From the IMG/VR virus record IMGVR_UViG_3300019752_000021, positions 1 to 23,926 of that record: 23,926 nucleotides of DNA; one strand, written 5' to 3'. This document shows positions 1 through 6,419 of this stretch, in pieces. Origin of the DNA: a virus. Position 1 is the stretch's first letter. Each line of letters opens with the position of its first letter. The position numbers were made by a program, and so were the translations under genes. The notes beneath the pieces are model-generated. The model did not search any database and was not told where the DNA came from. It was given only the letters and a program-made list of their open reading frames with translations.

Positions 1-226
1 GGCTCGGGCCAACTGGAAACACAGCCGAACTGCCATCCGCTATATTGGCATCCGCCGGATCAGCAAATACGTCAAAGTCATCACAACCCACTGGCTTGAA
101 TGCCACGGTAGCGGCAGTACCTCGCAGCGTAATTTTGTAGTGAGTATGATGAGGCTTCAAATTCTCCTCATGCTCCCCGGACACTGTAATAGGCTGAATA
201 TCAGCAGTATTAAACACCGATGTCAT
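1..226 (-). CDS. Phage structural-operon protein, N-terminal part only
   Basis: The first 75 residues of a protein whose C-terminus lies beyond the left edge; the frame has no stop. The ATG at 226 follows a very strong Shine-Dalgarno (GAGGAGGTG, about five bases upstream) and overlaps the stop of the previous gene as ATGA, so it is translationally coupled. The visible part begins MTSVFNTADIQPITVSG and contains KITLRGTAATVAFKPVGCDDFDVFAD, written here in part only as a descriptor of a beta-rich, polar, non-membrane sequence. I do not recognise the family. Position at the end of a run of virion genes suggests a particle component. It is too short as an ORF fragment to be listed by a simple length cutoff, but start signal and coupling are convincing. 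Confidence 0.8.
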   Translation of the reverse strand, partial: MTSVFNTADIQPITVSGEHEENLKPHHTHYKITLRGTAATVAFKPVGCDDFDVFADPADANIADGSSAVFPVGPS

Positions 227-729
227 GGTGCCACCTCCTCTGGTTCAGGCAGCAGATCCAGTTCCGCTCGCCGGTTACACACATACCCAGACGGGTATGG
301 CGACATATTGACCCCCGCCTGAATGGATACAATTTCCAGGGCCAGCCGGACGGAATCCCCCAAAATCAGATAAATCACATCGTTTTTCTTGATTCTGAAC
401 CCGTCATCACCCTCAATAGCTTCCGGTTCAATCAAGTACTGGCGTTCGTCGCCACTCTGGTATGTGGCGTCACCACGATCCACCAGCGATGACGCTGAAA
501 ACTGTTCAGCAGGTAAGGCAAAGCCATTCCCCACATGCTCATATTCAATATCATGCTCATCTTCAGCGCTGAGCACGCCCAACCCACCAATTGTGGGCAT
601 TCCGCCAGATACGGTATCCGATGTACGCAAAACAGAGCGCCGGAACACCTGGCACTCCAGCGTATTGGGGTGGTTTATGACGACGTTCCGAATCATCCGG
701 CTAACGCCACCAGCAATATTGTTCAGCAT
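223..729 (-). CDS. Putative virion protein (168 aa), function unknown
   Basis: A 168-aa soluble protein. The start ATG at 729 shares one base with the stop of the SWIM gene (TAATG) and its own stop overlaps the next ATG, so it sits tightly in the structural operon. The N-terminal half is Gly-rich around residues 43-52 (GGMPTIGGLG) and acidic after that. The C-terminal half has a beta-strand pattern (NDVIYLILGD, RLALEIVSI) followed by YVCNRRAELD. This resembles small conserved phage neck/head-tail proteins placed near tail-terminator genes, but that is from memory of similar operons, not from a diagnostic motif. No signal peptide or membrane segment is visible. Role in the particle is inferred from context only. 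Confidence 0.75.
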   Translation of the reverse strand: MLNNIAGGVSRMIRNVVINHPNTLECQVFRRSVLRTSDTVSGGMPTIGGLGVLSAEDEHDIEYEHVGNGFALPAEQFSASSLVDRGDATYQSGDERQYLIEPEAIEGDDGFRIKKNDVIYLILGDSVRLALEIVSIQAGVNMSPYPSGYVCNRRAELDLLPEPEEVAP

Positions 730-1853
730 TACACAAACCCCTGCCTGGCCAGCTCTGCCATAAAGTCTTCATGAGAGATGGCACCGGCCTGAAGTTTCCG
801 GGCATAGTCCGCAAGCTCGCCCCGGCGCGTTGCCTTAGCCGGACTTCCATTTGCAACAGATTTAACACGGGGGGCAGACTGTACAGCCTGCTGCAAGGCT
901 CGTAATTCAGCCCTGCGAGCACGTTCTCGTCTATTTCGGGCCTCCCTATCATCCGTCGTGTTAATTTGCCGTGTGCGCGCCGGACGGCCTTGTATCGCAT
1001 TGGCCTCTTTCTGACTGAGACGCGAGTTTGCCCTGTTATTATCCGATGCCTGCAAGCGCTTCAGGTGCATAATCAGGAATTGCTCAAACACTGCTGATGA
1101 CTGCAGTTCAGACATAGCCCTGATCACGTGCTTACATGCCACTCCACGCAGGTGAGGGTTACGGATTTTGGGATAACCCAGCTCCTGCCGTCCGGCGGCA
1201 AACCCGCCAATCGTGGCCAGATAACGAAAAAAGTACCGGTGGCGCTCACAGTCACACTCAAACGCCATTTTTTGTTTTCTCAACCAGTTCGCCACTCGCT
1301 TTATGGCCTTATCATCCCCTGCCTTCACGCTGGCCAGCCGAATACCGGCCTCATTCATAGCATTCATTTTCACGTTGATGATGTGAGAGGTTTTACCGCT
1401 GCTGCCGCTGGCACTGGTTTTAATCCGTAGCTCGTCTCTTCTGATGGACACCGGAATAGCAATCCGAATTTCACGCCGGGCCTTCTCAAGATCATTGCTG
1501 CACCCATTGTTATCGTCTGGGTTTTTGTAGTTCAGAGGCGTTGCCGCCGATACATCAATGATTTGCTGCGGCGTAATTCCCTCGCCTTTGAAGTTTGCGC
1601 GAGCCACTCGCATATTTTGGCGAAACAGTGCCATGTCATGGCGGGTGATGGGCCGCACCTTGCCACCCATCGTGGTGAACAGCGTCCGAGAGGCATCCCA
1701 CTCGCCTTGAACATCGCGCTTGGTCAGAATGACATTTTGGTTCTTGGGCTTGTTTTCAGCTTCCTCTCTCTGCCTTGCGTCTTCGTCCAGACGCCACCGC
1801 AGTTCCTTTACGTGCCCACCAACCCGGAACAGCTCATCATCATCGTCACTCAT
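729..1853 (-). CDS. SWIM-type zinc-finger protein of the virion operon
   Basis: A 374-aa, very basic protein. Residues 200-242 contain Cys-Asp-Cys, a 37-residue spacer, then Cys-Lys-His, matching the SWIM pattern CxCx(n)CxH. SWIM fingers bind zinc and take part in DNA or protein binding. The spacer is longer than in most SWIM domains. Upstream of it is the segment GSSGKTSHIINVK (150-162); it is Gly/Ser-rich with a lysine but is not a full Walker A. The C-terminal third (about 260-345) is Arg/Ala-rich and probably helical or nucleic-acid binding. The N-terminus is acidic (MSDDDDE) and then Arg/Glu-rich. The ATG at 1853 overlaps the gpX-like gene's stop as ATGA. A DNA-contacting head or head-tail role would fit the neighbours, but no function is established by the sequence. 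Confidence 0.75.
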   Translation of the reverse strand: MSDDDDELFRVGGHVKELRWRLDEDARQREEAENKPKNQNVILTKRDVQGEWDASRTLFTTMGGKVRPITRHDMALFRQNMRVARANFKGEGITPQQIIDVSAATPLNYKNPDDNNGCSNDLEKARREIRIAIPVSIRRDELRIKTSASGSSGKTSHIINVKMNAMNEAGIRLASVKAGDDKAIKRVANWLRKQKMAFECDCERHRYFFRYLATIGGFAAGRQELGYPKIRNPHLRGVACKHVIRAMSELQSSAVFEQFLIMHLKRLQASDNNRANSRLSQKEANAIQGRPARTRQINTTDDREARNRRERARRAELRALQQAVQSAPRVKSVANGSPAKATRRGELADYARKLQAGAISHEDFMAELARQGFV

Positions 1854-2188
1854 ATATCAATCCACGTTGGCTGGTGGTTGCTCCGGTACTCCGATAGTGA
1901 CTCAAACCCCGCAAGCCGCTTGATTCGATACAGCACGGACTCATTCGGCAAAGCCAGTCGCTGCTGTTCCAGCGGCTGCTCCAGCGTATCCAAGCCTGCC
2001 GCTGCCATTACCGCCAGAAACTCATCCCTACGACCGTACACGCGGTACGAAACCAAACTCAGATCAAACATTTCATCTGGCTTGGTCTCGTACCAGATCA
2101 CACCTTGGTGCCACTCTCGCGCCGCCTTGGCGAAGTCACGTATTTGCCGATAGTAGCTACCGGCAGCCTGGGGGTTTTTTTCAATCAT
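1850..2188 (-). CDS. gpX/LysM-like phage tail (baseplate) protein
   Basis: A 112-aa protein. Residues about 33-92 follow the layout of phage tail protein X and LysM-like baseplate proteins. They show a start like IWYETKPDEMFDLS, then YRVYGRRDEFLAVMAAAGLD (the position where gpX has its Tyr-Gly and NPGL region), and a closing 'LALP' before a helical tail. In P2, gpX is a small baseplate protein, and T4 gp53 has a related LysM fold. This protein is longer than P2 gpX because of an N-terminal helix (AGSYYRQIRDFAKAAREW). The start ATG at 2188 has only a weak AGG about nine bases upstream; the previous stop is 12 bases away. The assignment is by pattern, not by a unique motif. Confidence 0.6.
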   Translation of the reverse strand: MIEKNPQAAGSYYRQIRDFAKAAREWHQGVIWYETKPDEMFDLSLVSYRVYGRRDEFLAVMAAAGLDTLEQPLEQQRLALPNESVLYRIKRLAGFESLSEYRSNHQPTWIDI

Positions 2189-2200
2189 TGTCAGCGCCTG

Positions 2201-2701
2201 CTAAATCGTCACGACATGACCGGCCATCAGATTTGATAGATCATCAGCCATATCCAGGGTTTGAGAAATATCCGCAACATTGGAAACGTATAGGCACGTA
2301 GCTAACACAGCGACATGGGAGTTCGTAAGATCAGAAAGCCGATATTTCCAACCATTGGCATCAAGGCTGTCGCGCTCGATGACACTGATAGGGTTGGCGG
2401 TGGCCACTACTGGATCAATCTTGAGGGCCACACCACCTTTTTGTGTTTTTGAATTTTGGCGATCATAAAAAGCCTCAACGCCATTCATGATCAGTTGATC
2501 ACTGAAAAAATAGTCGTGTGCATGGCCTTTTTTATTGGTGATCAGTGTGTAGCTATCGTTTTTCCGAGAGGGTTCAAATGCCGTCAACCGACTAATCATC
2601 AGGATGTCTCTGTCGGGCGCATACAAGCCATACAGCGTTACAGGCTCTCCCATATACCCAGAGATGGCGGCTCGGATAAATACCGCTGCAGGTTTATTCA
2701 T
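2201..2701 (-). CDS. Unknown protein of the structural operon (166 aa)
   Basis: A 166-aa protein whose ATG (2701) overlaps the stop of the upstream gene as ATGA. No signal peptide; one mildly hydrophobic stretch near residues 128-143 (HVAVLATCLYVSNVAD) is probably a core strand or helix, not a membrane span. Mixed beta/alpha sequence with YGLYAPDRDILMISRL near the N-terminus. I do not recognise a family. Its place between a putative neck/tail-terminator protein and a gpX-like tail protein suggests a small tail-completion or baseplate part. That is inference from gene order. Confidence 0.7.
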   Translation of the reverse strand: MNKPAAVFIRAAISGYMGEPVTLYGLYAPDRDILMISRLTAFEPSRKNDSYTLITNKKGHAHDYFFSDQLIMNGVEAFYDRQNSKTQKGGVALKIDPVVATANPISVIERDSLDANGWKYRLSDLTNSHVAVLATCLYVSNVADISQTLDMADDLSNLMAGHVVTI

Positions 2702-3363
2702 TTCGATACTCTCCCGGCAATACTGGCGTTATTAACAAGGGGAACATCATCATCAGCAACAAGTGGAATAGTCGCTTGTAGAGTCAGGTCTATGGCCAGT
2801 ATTGTGAGGTTCTTTGAGTCAGTCGGTATGGAGCTGCCGTAGGCTTCAGGGGATTCGATATTCACCGGCCATTGCACCGCCTTGCCACAGATGGAGTGCG
2901 GTGCATAAAACCCTCGGTACACTTCAAGAAACGTGTGAAATTGCCCGGCAATGGATCGTGCAGTCGCACTATCGTGCGCAGCAATACAAAGCTGCGCGCG
3001 AAAATCAGCCTTCAGTGTTTTCATTCGCACGGCTTTGTCATCAGTACCTGGCACACCAACAACATGCTCCGGCACTTGACGGCCACGTGATCGATCAGTG
3101 GGAGTAAAGTCCTTCGCGATGGCCACCAGCACCACAGGCAACTTTGGTGGCTTGGTTGCAGCCTGATCAGTATCGTTTTTGTGCCATGAATCCACCATTG
3201 CCTGAGCTTCATCGATCATTCGGTCAGGCGCATAAGCGATAGACTTGTCCAGTCCGCGCTTCAGGTATTCTGCCATGGCTGTAGTCGTTGGAGTCATATC
3301 CTCATACCAACGCCCCAGGAATAAGCCAAACCCCGTCTTCAATGGGTCACTGATAATATCCAT
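2698..3363 (-). CDS. Putative tail-terminator or neck-type virion protein (221 aa)
   Basis: A 221-aa soluble protein. The N-terminus (FGLFLGRWYEDMTPTTTAMAEYL) is amphipathic helix. The middle (about 72-85, KLPVVLVAIAKDFTP) and the end (about 182-200, SKNLTILAIDLTLQATIPL) are alternating hydrophobic strands. A final 'LTILAIDLTLQATIPL'-type strand before a short polar tail is reminiscent of tail-terminator/neck proteins, which form rings with beta sheets; no signature residue proves it. The start ATG (3363) lies two bases after the previous TAG and lacks a clear Shine-Dalgarno, so it probably depends on coupling. Its stop overlaps the next ATG. Virion role is likely from context, the specific role is uncertain. 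Confidence 0.6.
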   Translation of the reverse strand: MDIISDPLKTGFGLFLGRWYEDMTPTTTAMAEYLKRGLDKSIAYAPDRMIDEAQAMVDSWHKNDTDQAATKPPKLPVVLVAIAKDFTPTDRSRGRQVPEHVVGVPGTDDKAVRMKTLKADFRAQLCIAAHDSATARSIAGQFHTFLEVYRGFYAPHSICGKAVQWPVNIESPEAYGSSIPTDSKNLTILAIDLTLQATIPLVADDDVPLVNNASIAGRVSK

Positions 3364-3365
3364 TA

Positions 3366-4190
3366 CTAGTTACAACCCAATCGAGCATAAATACGACGTG
3401 TTTCCAAATCTTGTTTAGCCGGTTTTTCATCGGGGCTTTCAAGCGTCTGCAAAGGCGCAGAACCAAAACTCTGAATATCAGACAGGATGTCATTGTACGT
3501 ACTTGTGAGCACCGGACGCTGGTGGCCGGTGATGCCATCCAATGTGACCGTATCCGACTGTCCACCAGCCACCAGCAGTGACAAATATTGTTGGTTTTCT
3601 GAGCCGAGACGCTCGATGGTCTCCATCGCCGCGTTTTCTCTGATGCGTGCGCAATCAAGTAGGTATATCAGACCGTCCTGCTGTTCCGTATTCACCGCCT
3701 CATAACGCTGCCCAGGCTCCATACTCTGCACAGAATCCAGAGACAAACCGTAACCTCGGTTTTGGTTGTAATTTGGCTCCTTGACGTAATCAAATCCATA
3801 GAAATGCGGCTTTCTCTCATCAATCGCAGACGAAAAGCCGCCCACGCGCGACACATGCATTGAGCGAGCGATCTTACCGGGGTTTGTTGAAAGAAACTCA
3901 GCTTGATGACGAATAGTGCCATCGTCATCGGCTTCCAGCAGCGTTGTCACCAGAGCCGGTTCCAGGGAGTTGACCTGCCCTTTCAAGATGCCACCCTCAG
4001 CAGGATTCCAGCCGAACGCCAAACGTGGCCAATGACCGTAATAGCCAAGCACATCACGAGATTTAACCATTTCTTGCATACGCGGGCTATTAATCAATGC
4101 AGCAATCTGCTGACAGTTAAAACTGCGATCTTTGCCAGTGTAGTGACGGCCACGATTGGCCAAGTTGTAGGTGATGATGTCGGTTTGCAT
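3366..4190 (-). CDS. Putative head-assembly protein (scaffold or maturation-protease-like), unproven
   Basis: A 274-aa protein using the ATG at 4190. A GTG at 4199 is in frame, but the GGAG Shine-Dalgarno lies directly against it and is correctly spaced (8 bases) for 4190. The core (about 45-125) holds YYGHWPRLAFGWNPAEGG, then a DDGTIRHQAEFL segment with one histidine, then RVGGFSSAIDE. The C-terminal 60 residues are polar, Glu/Gln/Pro-containing and probably disordered (SPDEKPAKQDLETRRIYARL). A folded, His/Ser-containing domain followed by a disordered tail is the plan of prohead proteases and scaffolds, which is why I suggest that. I cannot identify a catalytic triad. It begins a fresh block of structural genes right after a candidate promoter (4214-4241). 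Confidence 0.55.
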   Translation of the reverse strand: MQTDIITYNLANRGRHYTGKDRSFNCQQIAALINSPRMQEMVKSRDVLGYYGHWPRLAFGWNPAEGGILKGQVNSLEPALVTTLLEADDDGTIRHQAEFLSTNPGKIARSMHVSRVGGFSSAIDERKPHFYGFDYVKEPNYNQNRGYGLSLDSVQSMEPGQRYEAVNTEQQDGLIYLLDCARIRENAAMETIERLGSENQQYLSLLVAGGQSDTVTLDGITGHQRPVLTSTYNDILSDIQSFGSAPLQTLESPDEKPAKQDLETRRIYARLGCN

Positions 4191-4213
4191 AAACGCCACT
4201 CCAAAGAACAGCG

Positions 4214-4241
4214 TTTATAATCTCACCTGAGAAGGGGGCAA
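4214..4241 (-). promoter_or_regulatory. Candidate sigma70-type promoter before the head/tail gene block
   Basis: On the minus strand TTGCCC (4241-4236) and TATAAA (4219-4214) are separated by 16 bases. The -10 matches the consensus at five of six positions and the -35 at four of six. Transcription would start near 4207, about 17 bases before the ATG at 4190. It lies in a 70-base gap between the accessory cassette and the next structural gene, where a restart of transcription makes sense. A phage-specific promoter system could make this match meaningless. Confidence 0.4.
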
Positions 4242-4260
4242 GCTGGTGGGTGTTTCCGGG

Positions 4261-4599
4261 TCAGAAGGCGTTGGTATTCAGCGGCCCACCAAATTCAATG
4301 ATAGTGACTGGTGGCTCATGGTAAATACGCTGAATTTCCTGGGGGGCTTCATTCAGCCGGGCATTTGTAACGATGGGATCAAACGGTGCAGAATCTGCCA
4401 ATTCGGTAATTTTCTGAATGACCTCATCTGTTCTCATATTGCCCTCTGGCGAAAATTCCAGAATGATGAATGGTGTCCCCTGTTTAACGTTGGCCACTCC
4501 CTTACTGAATGGGCCAAATTCAGAATCTGCCAACTTTGCATCAAAAGGGGTGCCAGTAGAGACATGGCGTAGCTGATCGATAAACTGTCTTGCTCTCAC
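4261..4599 (-). CDS. Unknown 112-aa protein
   Basis: A 112-aa protein with a GTG start at 4599, preceded by a good Shine-Dalgarno (GAGGA, 7 bases upstream) ten bases after the membrane-protein stop. No membrane segment or signal peptide. Two short similar hydrophobic motifs, PFIILEF (about 43-49) and PVTIIEF (about 96-102), could be paired beta strands or a weak internal duplication. The family is not recognised. It could be the last gene of the accessory cassette or a small virion protein: it is co-directional with both, and a 70-base gap with a candidate promoter separates it from the structural gene downstream. Confidence 0.65.
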   Translation of the reverse strand: MRARQFIDQLRHVSTGTPFDAKLADSEFGPFSKGVANVKQGTPFIILEFSPEGNMRTDEVIQKITELADSAPFDPIVTNARLNEAPQEIQRIYHEPPVTIIEFGGPLNTNAF

Positions 4600-4609
4600 T
4601 GTTAAGTCC

Positions 4610-5251
4610 TCACGAGTTCATAGCATTACGAATTTGGCGAGCACCCTGAAAGCGACGGCCCCTAAACTTGTTTTTTATCAATTCTTTCCCGTTATCATCC
4701 AAGACAAACATATTGATAATTGGCGTTAGAAAAAATAGAACCAATGCGGCTATTGCTCGACTCTTCCTACGCGCCGCTGCATTGTTTCCTGATGGGTTCA
4801 GCGTCTGAAAAATTGCGATAAACCACAAAAACGATGTTGAAAACTTCACAAGATAAACAACTGGCAATTCCAGCAGCCTGTTGATCTTGGCTGACTCATA
4901 GCAAATATGAAGAAACATGCCAGAAGCGAATATAGCAGATGCCACCTGTGCGGCTTCAACTTGCCCAAATTGAGCACCGATAATATATAAAATAACTGGA
5001 ACTCCTACGACCGAAAGGCATTTAAACAAATCATAGTAATCTTGATAAATAACCATGCCTTCATCGCCATCACTCAGCTTAAACTGTCTTGACCCTCGAT
5101 ATGCAATCAAAACCAATACCAGCCATGACAAAAAAACAACAGTAAACCAGTAATCTGGATACAACACCGTTAACTCAGCTAAACCATAAACAATACCGGC
5201 AGCGAGAACCACACCGACGATTGAAGCCAGAAAAGTTTTAAAGGCTAGCAT
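4610..5251 (-). CDS. Multi-pass inner-membrane protein of the accessory cassette
   Basis: A 213-aa protein with about six hydrophobic segments, near residues 6-27, 33-52, 72-92, 97-116, 126-147 and 165-183, followed by a basic C-terminal tail (NKFRGRRFQGARQIR) that should face the cytoplasm by the positive-inside rule. The ATG at 5251 is chosen because GAGG/GGGAGG lies about 8 bases upstream; an upstream in-frame TTG at 5266 is inside that ribosome site. The sequence around it is visibly more AT-rich than the structural genes. I do not recognise a family. Phage membrane proteins in such insertions often act in superinfection exclusion or host-envelope modification, or lysis; none of these is shown here. 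It overlaps the end of a possible 35-aa ORF by 14 bases. Confidence 0.8.
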   Translation of the reverse strand: MLAFKTFLASIVGVVLAAGIVYGLAELTVLYPDYWFTVVFLSWLVLVLIAYRGSRQFKLSDGDEGMVIYQDYYDLFKCLSVVGVPVILYIIGAQFGQVEAAQVASAIFASGMFLHICYESAKINRLLELPVVYLVKFSTSFLWFIAIFQTLNPSGNNAAARRKSRAIAALVLFFLTPIINMFVLDDNGKELIKNKFRGRRFQGARQIRNAMNS

Positions 5252-5345
5252 TGCACCCCCTCCCAACCACTCTCAGTTTAAAACTGCTGACTGTCAAAGC
5301 CGTGCCGGGCGTAAATCCAAAGGCGATACCTATTCGCTCATTCAT
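5238..5345 (-). CDS. Possible 35-aa leader-like small protein
   Basis: An ATG at 5345 is preceded by AAGGAG (5357-5352) with six bases of spacing, one of the best ribosome sites in the window. It opens a 35-codon frame, MNERIGIAFGFTPGTALTVS and then SFKLRVVGRGCNASL, that ends 14 bases inside the membrane-protein gene. The peptide is mildly hydrophobic with a basic end and no clear membrane span. Arrangement suggests either a real small protein or a leader frame that couples translation into the membrane protein. A longer version from 5420 has no ribosome site. The evidence is start signal plus position only, so it stays tentative. Confidence 0.45.
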   Translation of the reverse strand: MNERIGIAFGFTPGTALTVSSFKLRVVGRGCNASL

Positions 5346-5489
5346 TCCACTCTCCTTGATTTTCTTACTCCTTCCATCTCGAATGCCATCAAATCCATTG
5401 AATGCGAGCATGAACAGCAATAGTCCAACAGGGTGTAGATTTTAGCAAGCACGACAACAATGGGTTCAAGCACTGTTGGACGACATGTA

Positions 5490-5514
5490 GAAAGGGGACA
5501 GCATACTCCCTTTC
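5490..5514 (-). terminator. Weak hairpin after the 44-aa peptide gene
   Basis: A perfect seven-base inverted repeat, GAAAGGG (5490-5496) and CCCTTTC (5508-5514), with an 11-base loop lies nine bases past the stop of the 44-aa gene. There is no U-tract on the transcript, so it is not a classical intrinsic terminator. It might stabilise the 3' end or do nothing. Confidence 0.25.
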
Positions 5515-5522
5515 AAGGTCAA

Positions 5523-5657
5523 TCAGTGGCAGTGGTATGGCTTAGAACCAGCATGGCAGCATTGGCCTTGCGGACTGTCTTTACGGCAGCCGCCGCCATG
5601 TGAGTGTGAAAGGCTGGCAACAGCAATCAGGGCCAATACAGCAACTATTTTTTTCAT
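5523..5657 (-). CDS. Secreted 44-aa Cys/His-rich peptide ending in YHCH
   Basis: A complete 44-codon gene, too short for usual ORF cutoffs. The ATG at 5657 is preceded by AAAGGAG with ideal spacing. The peptide starts MKKIVAVLALIAVASLSHS, a textbook signal peptide (two Lys, hydrophobic core, small residues before the likely cut around residue 17-19). The mature part is about 25 residues: HGGGCRKDSPQGQCCHAGSK followed by PYHCH. It has four Cys (24, 33, 34, 43) and His at 18, 20, 35, 42 and 44. Short secreted proteins with a terminal HCH motif preceded by Gly/Cys/His are widespread in bacteria and look like metal-binding or disulfide-bonded modules; their function is poorly known. It lies in the accessory cassette between lipoprotein and membrane protein. 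Confidence 0.8.
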   Translation of the reverse strand: MKKIVAVLALIAVASLSHSHGGGCRKDSPQGQCCHAGSKPYHCH

Positions 5658-5685
5658 AAAAACTCCTTTTATTGTCAATAAGCGG

Positions 5686-5715
5686 TTTGTACCACTATTT
5701 TCAACTCTACCTCAA
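5686..5715 (-). promoter_or_regulatory. Candidate weak promoter for the 44-aa peptide gene
   Basis: In the 124-base gap between the lipoprotein and the peptide gene, TTGAGG (5715-5710) and TACAAA (5691-5686) are 18 bases apart on the minus strand, each matching four of six consensus bases. Transcription would start near 5679, about 22 bases before the ATG. The gap is AT-rich, so chance matches are likely. Confidence 0.25.
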
Positions 5716-5781
5716 ACTTGATGAAAATGCTTATTCGAGATTAATGACATCACATGCAACAACGAAATGATTGTGCGATAT

Positions 5782-6243
5782 TCAATCTATGTTAATAACA
5801 CAAGTGTTGTTCACCCAAATACCGCCTGACTTCTGACATTTTTGGGCCTTTCTTATGAGTTCATTTGTTATGGCTGTAGGCTCGACCCTCTCTTCTGCTT
5901 TACGAATTAGATTCACCTTAGGCTCAGAACAGTTATATACAAAGGCATCAGCTCGCCCGCCGACGACTTGCCATTTCGATGAAGTAATTGAGACGGTATC
6001 AGAGCCTGGGAAGTTGGCGGCGGCTTTATTTATGGCGTTATTGATTGCTTGACTTCTGCCAATCTCACCACTAAAAGCAGCGCTCTTGGACTTGCCGATA
6101 ACGCTCCCCAGCAGGGTGCAGTCATTCAATATTGGGGAGCTTGAACGTACCAACTTTAGCCTGGAGGCTTCCTTTGTCAAGGGAACAGAGCAGCCTGTTA
6201 TGGCTATTAGAAGCAGGGTTACAATCAATGACTTGGCTGGCAT
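5782..6243 (-). CDS. RcsF/DUF4156-like outer-membrane lipoprotein
   Basis: A 153-aa lipoprotein. The ATG at 6243 has AGGGA eight bases upstream. It begins MPAKSLIVTLLLIAITGC, a signal peptide ending in a lipobox (Ile-Thr-Gly-Cys18), so Cys18 should be lipidated after signal peptidase II cleavage. Residue 19 is Ser, which favours sorting to the outer membrane. Residues 40-106 follow the DUF4156/RcsF layout: Asp-Cys42-Thr-Leu-Leu-Gly-Ser-Val-Ile-Gly, then Ala-Ile-Asn-Asn-Ala-Ile-Asn-Lys-Ala-Ala, a 'DTVSI' strand, and 'GRADAFVYNC' with Cys105. RcsF senses envelope damage through the Rcs phosphorelay. A C-terminal extension has Cys136 and Cys148 around GGIWVNNT and probably makes another disulfide. 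As a phage gene it would alter the host surface (inference). A longer frame from GTG 6423 exists but has no usable start signal. Confidence 0.75.
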   Translation of the reverse strand: MPAKSLIVTLLLIAITGCSVPLTKEASRLKLVRSSSPILNDCTLLGSVIGKSKSAAFSGEIGRSQAINNAINKAAANFPGSDTVSITSSKWQVVGGRADAFVYNCSEPKVNLIRKAEERVEPTAITNELIRKAQKCQKSGGIWVNNTCVINID

Positions 6244-6244
6244 G

Positions 6245-6406
6245 TTACATCCCTGTATGAGCTTTACTGACAACAACGATCGCATAGGATAATACTGAAA
6301 AGGCGCTGTCAAAATCCAGTTCAGAGATTCGCAACCCGAAAATAACAAAGAAAACACAAGCCACGCTCGCGGTTTTTTGTGCCTGTGTGCTGCTACGGAT
6401 CGACAT
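6245..6406 (-). CDS. Possible 53-aa small membrane protein
   Basis: A 53-codon frame from ATG 6406 to TAA 6247-6245, one base before the lipoprotein ATG. It starts MSIRSSTQAQKTASVACVFF and has two hydrophobic stretches, about residues 14-25 and 36-47. The end of this frame carries the lipoprotein's ribosome site, an arrangement often used for coupling. Against it: the nearest Shine-Dalgarno-like GGAGGG (6428-6423) is 16 bases from the ATG, and a candidate promoter (6284-6312) lies inside the frame. Two-helix holin-like or spanin-like function can be imagined but nothing supports it. Confidence 0.3.
   Translation of the reverse strand: MSIRSSTQAQKTASVACVFFVIFGLRISELDFDSAFSVLSYAIVVVSKAHTGM
6284..6312 (-). 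promoter_or_regulatory. Candidate promoter for the lipoprotein
   Basis: A perfect -35 hexamer TTGACA (6312-6307) is followed after 17 bases by TCCTAT (6289-6284), a poor -10. A better -10-like TATTAT exists but only 12 bases from the -35. Start of transcription would fall near 6277, leaving a leader of about 34 bases with the AGGGA ribosome site. An own promoter would fit a moron-type insertion. Confidence 0.35.
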
Positions 6407-6419
6407 AGAGAGGGAGTAG

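Noticed and set aside
6355-6380. Plus-strand intrinsic terminator (GC-rich sequence followed by six T)
   Set aside because: The stem is short and mismatched, and no plus-strand gene precedes it.
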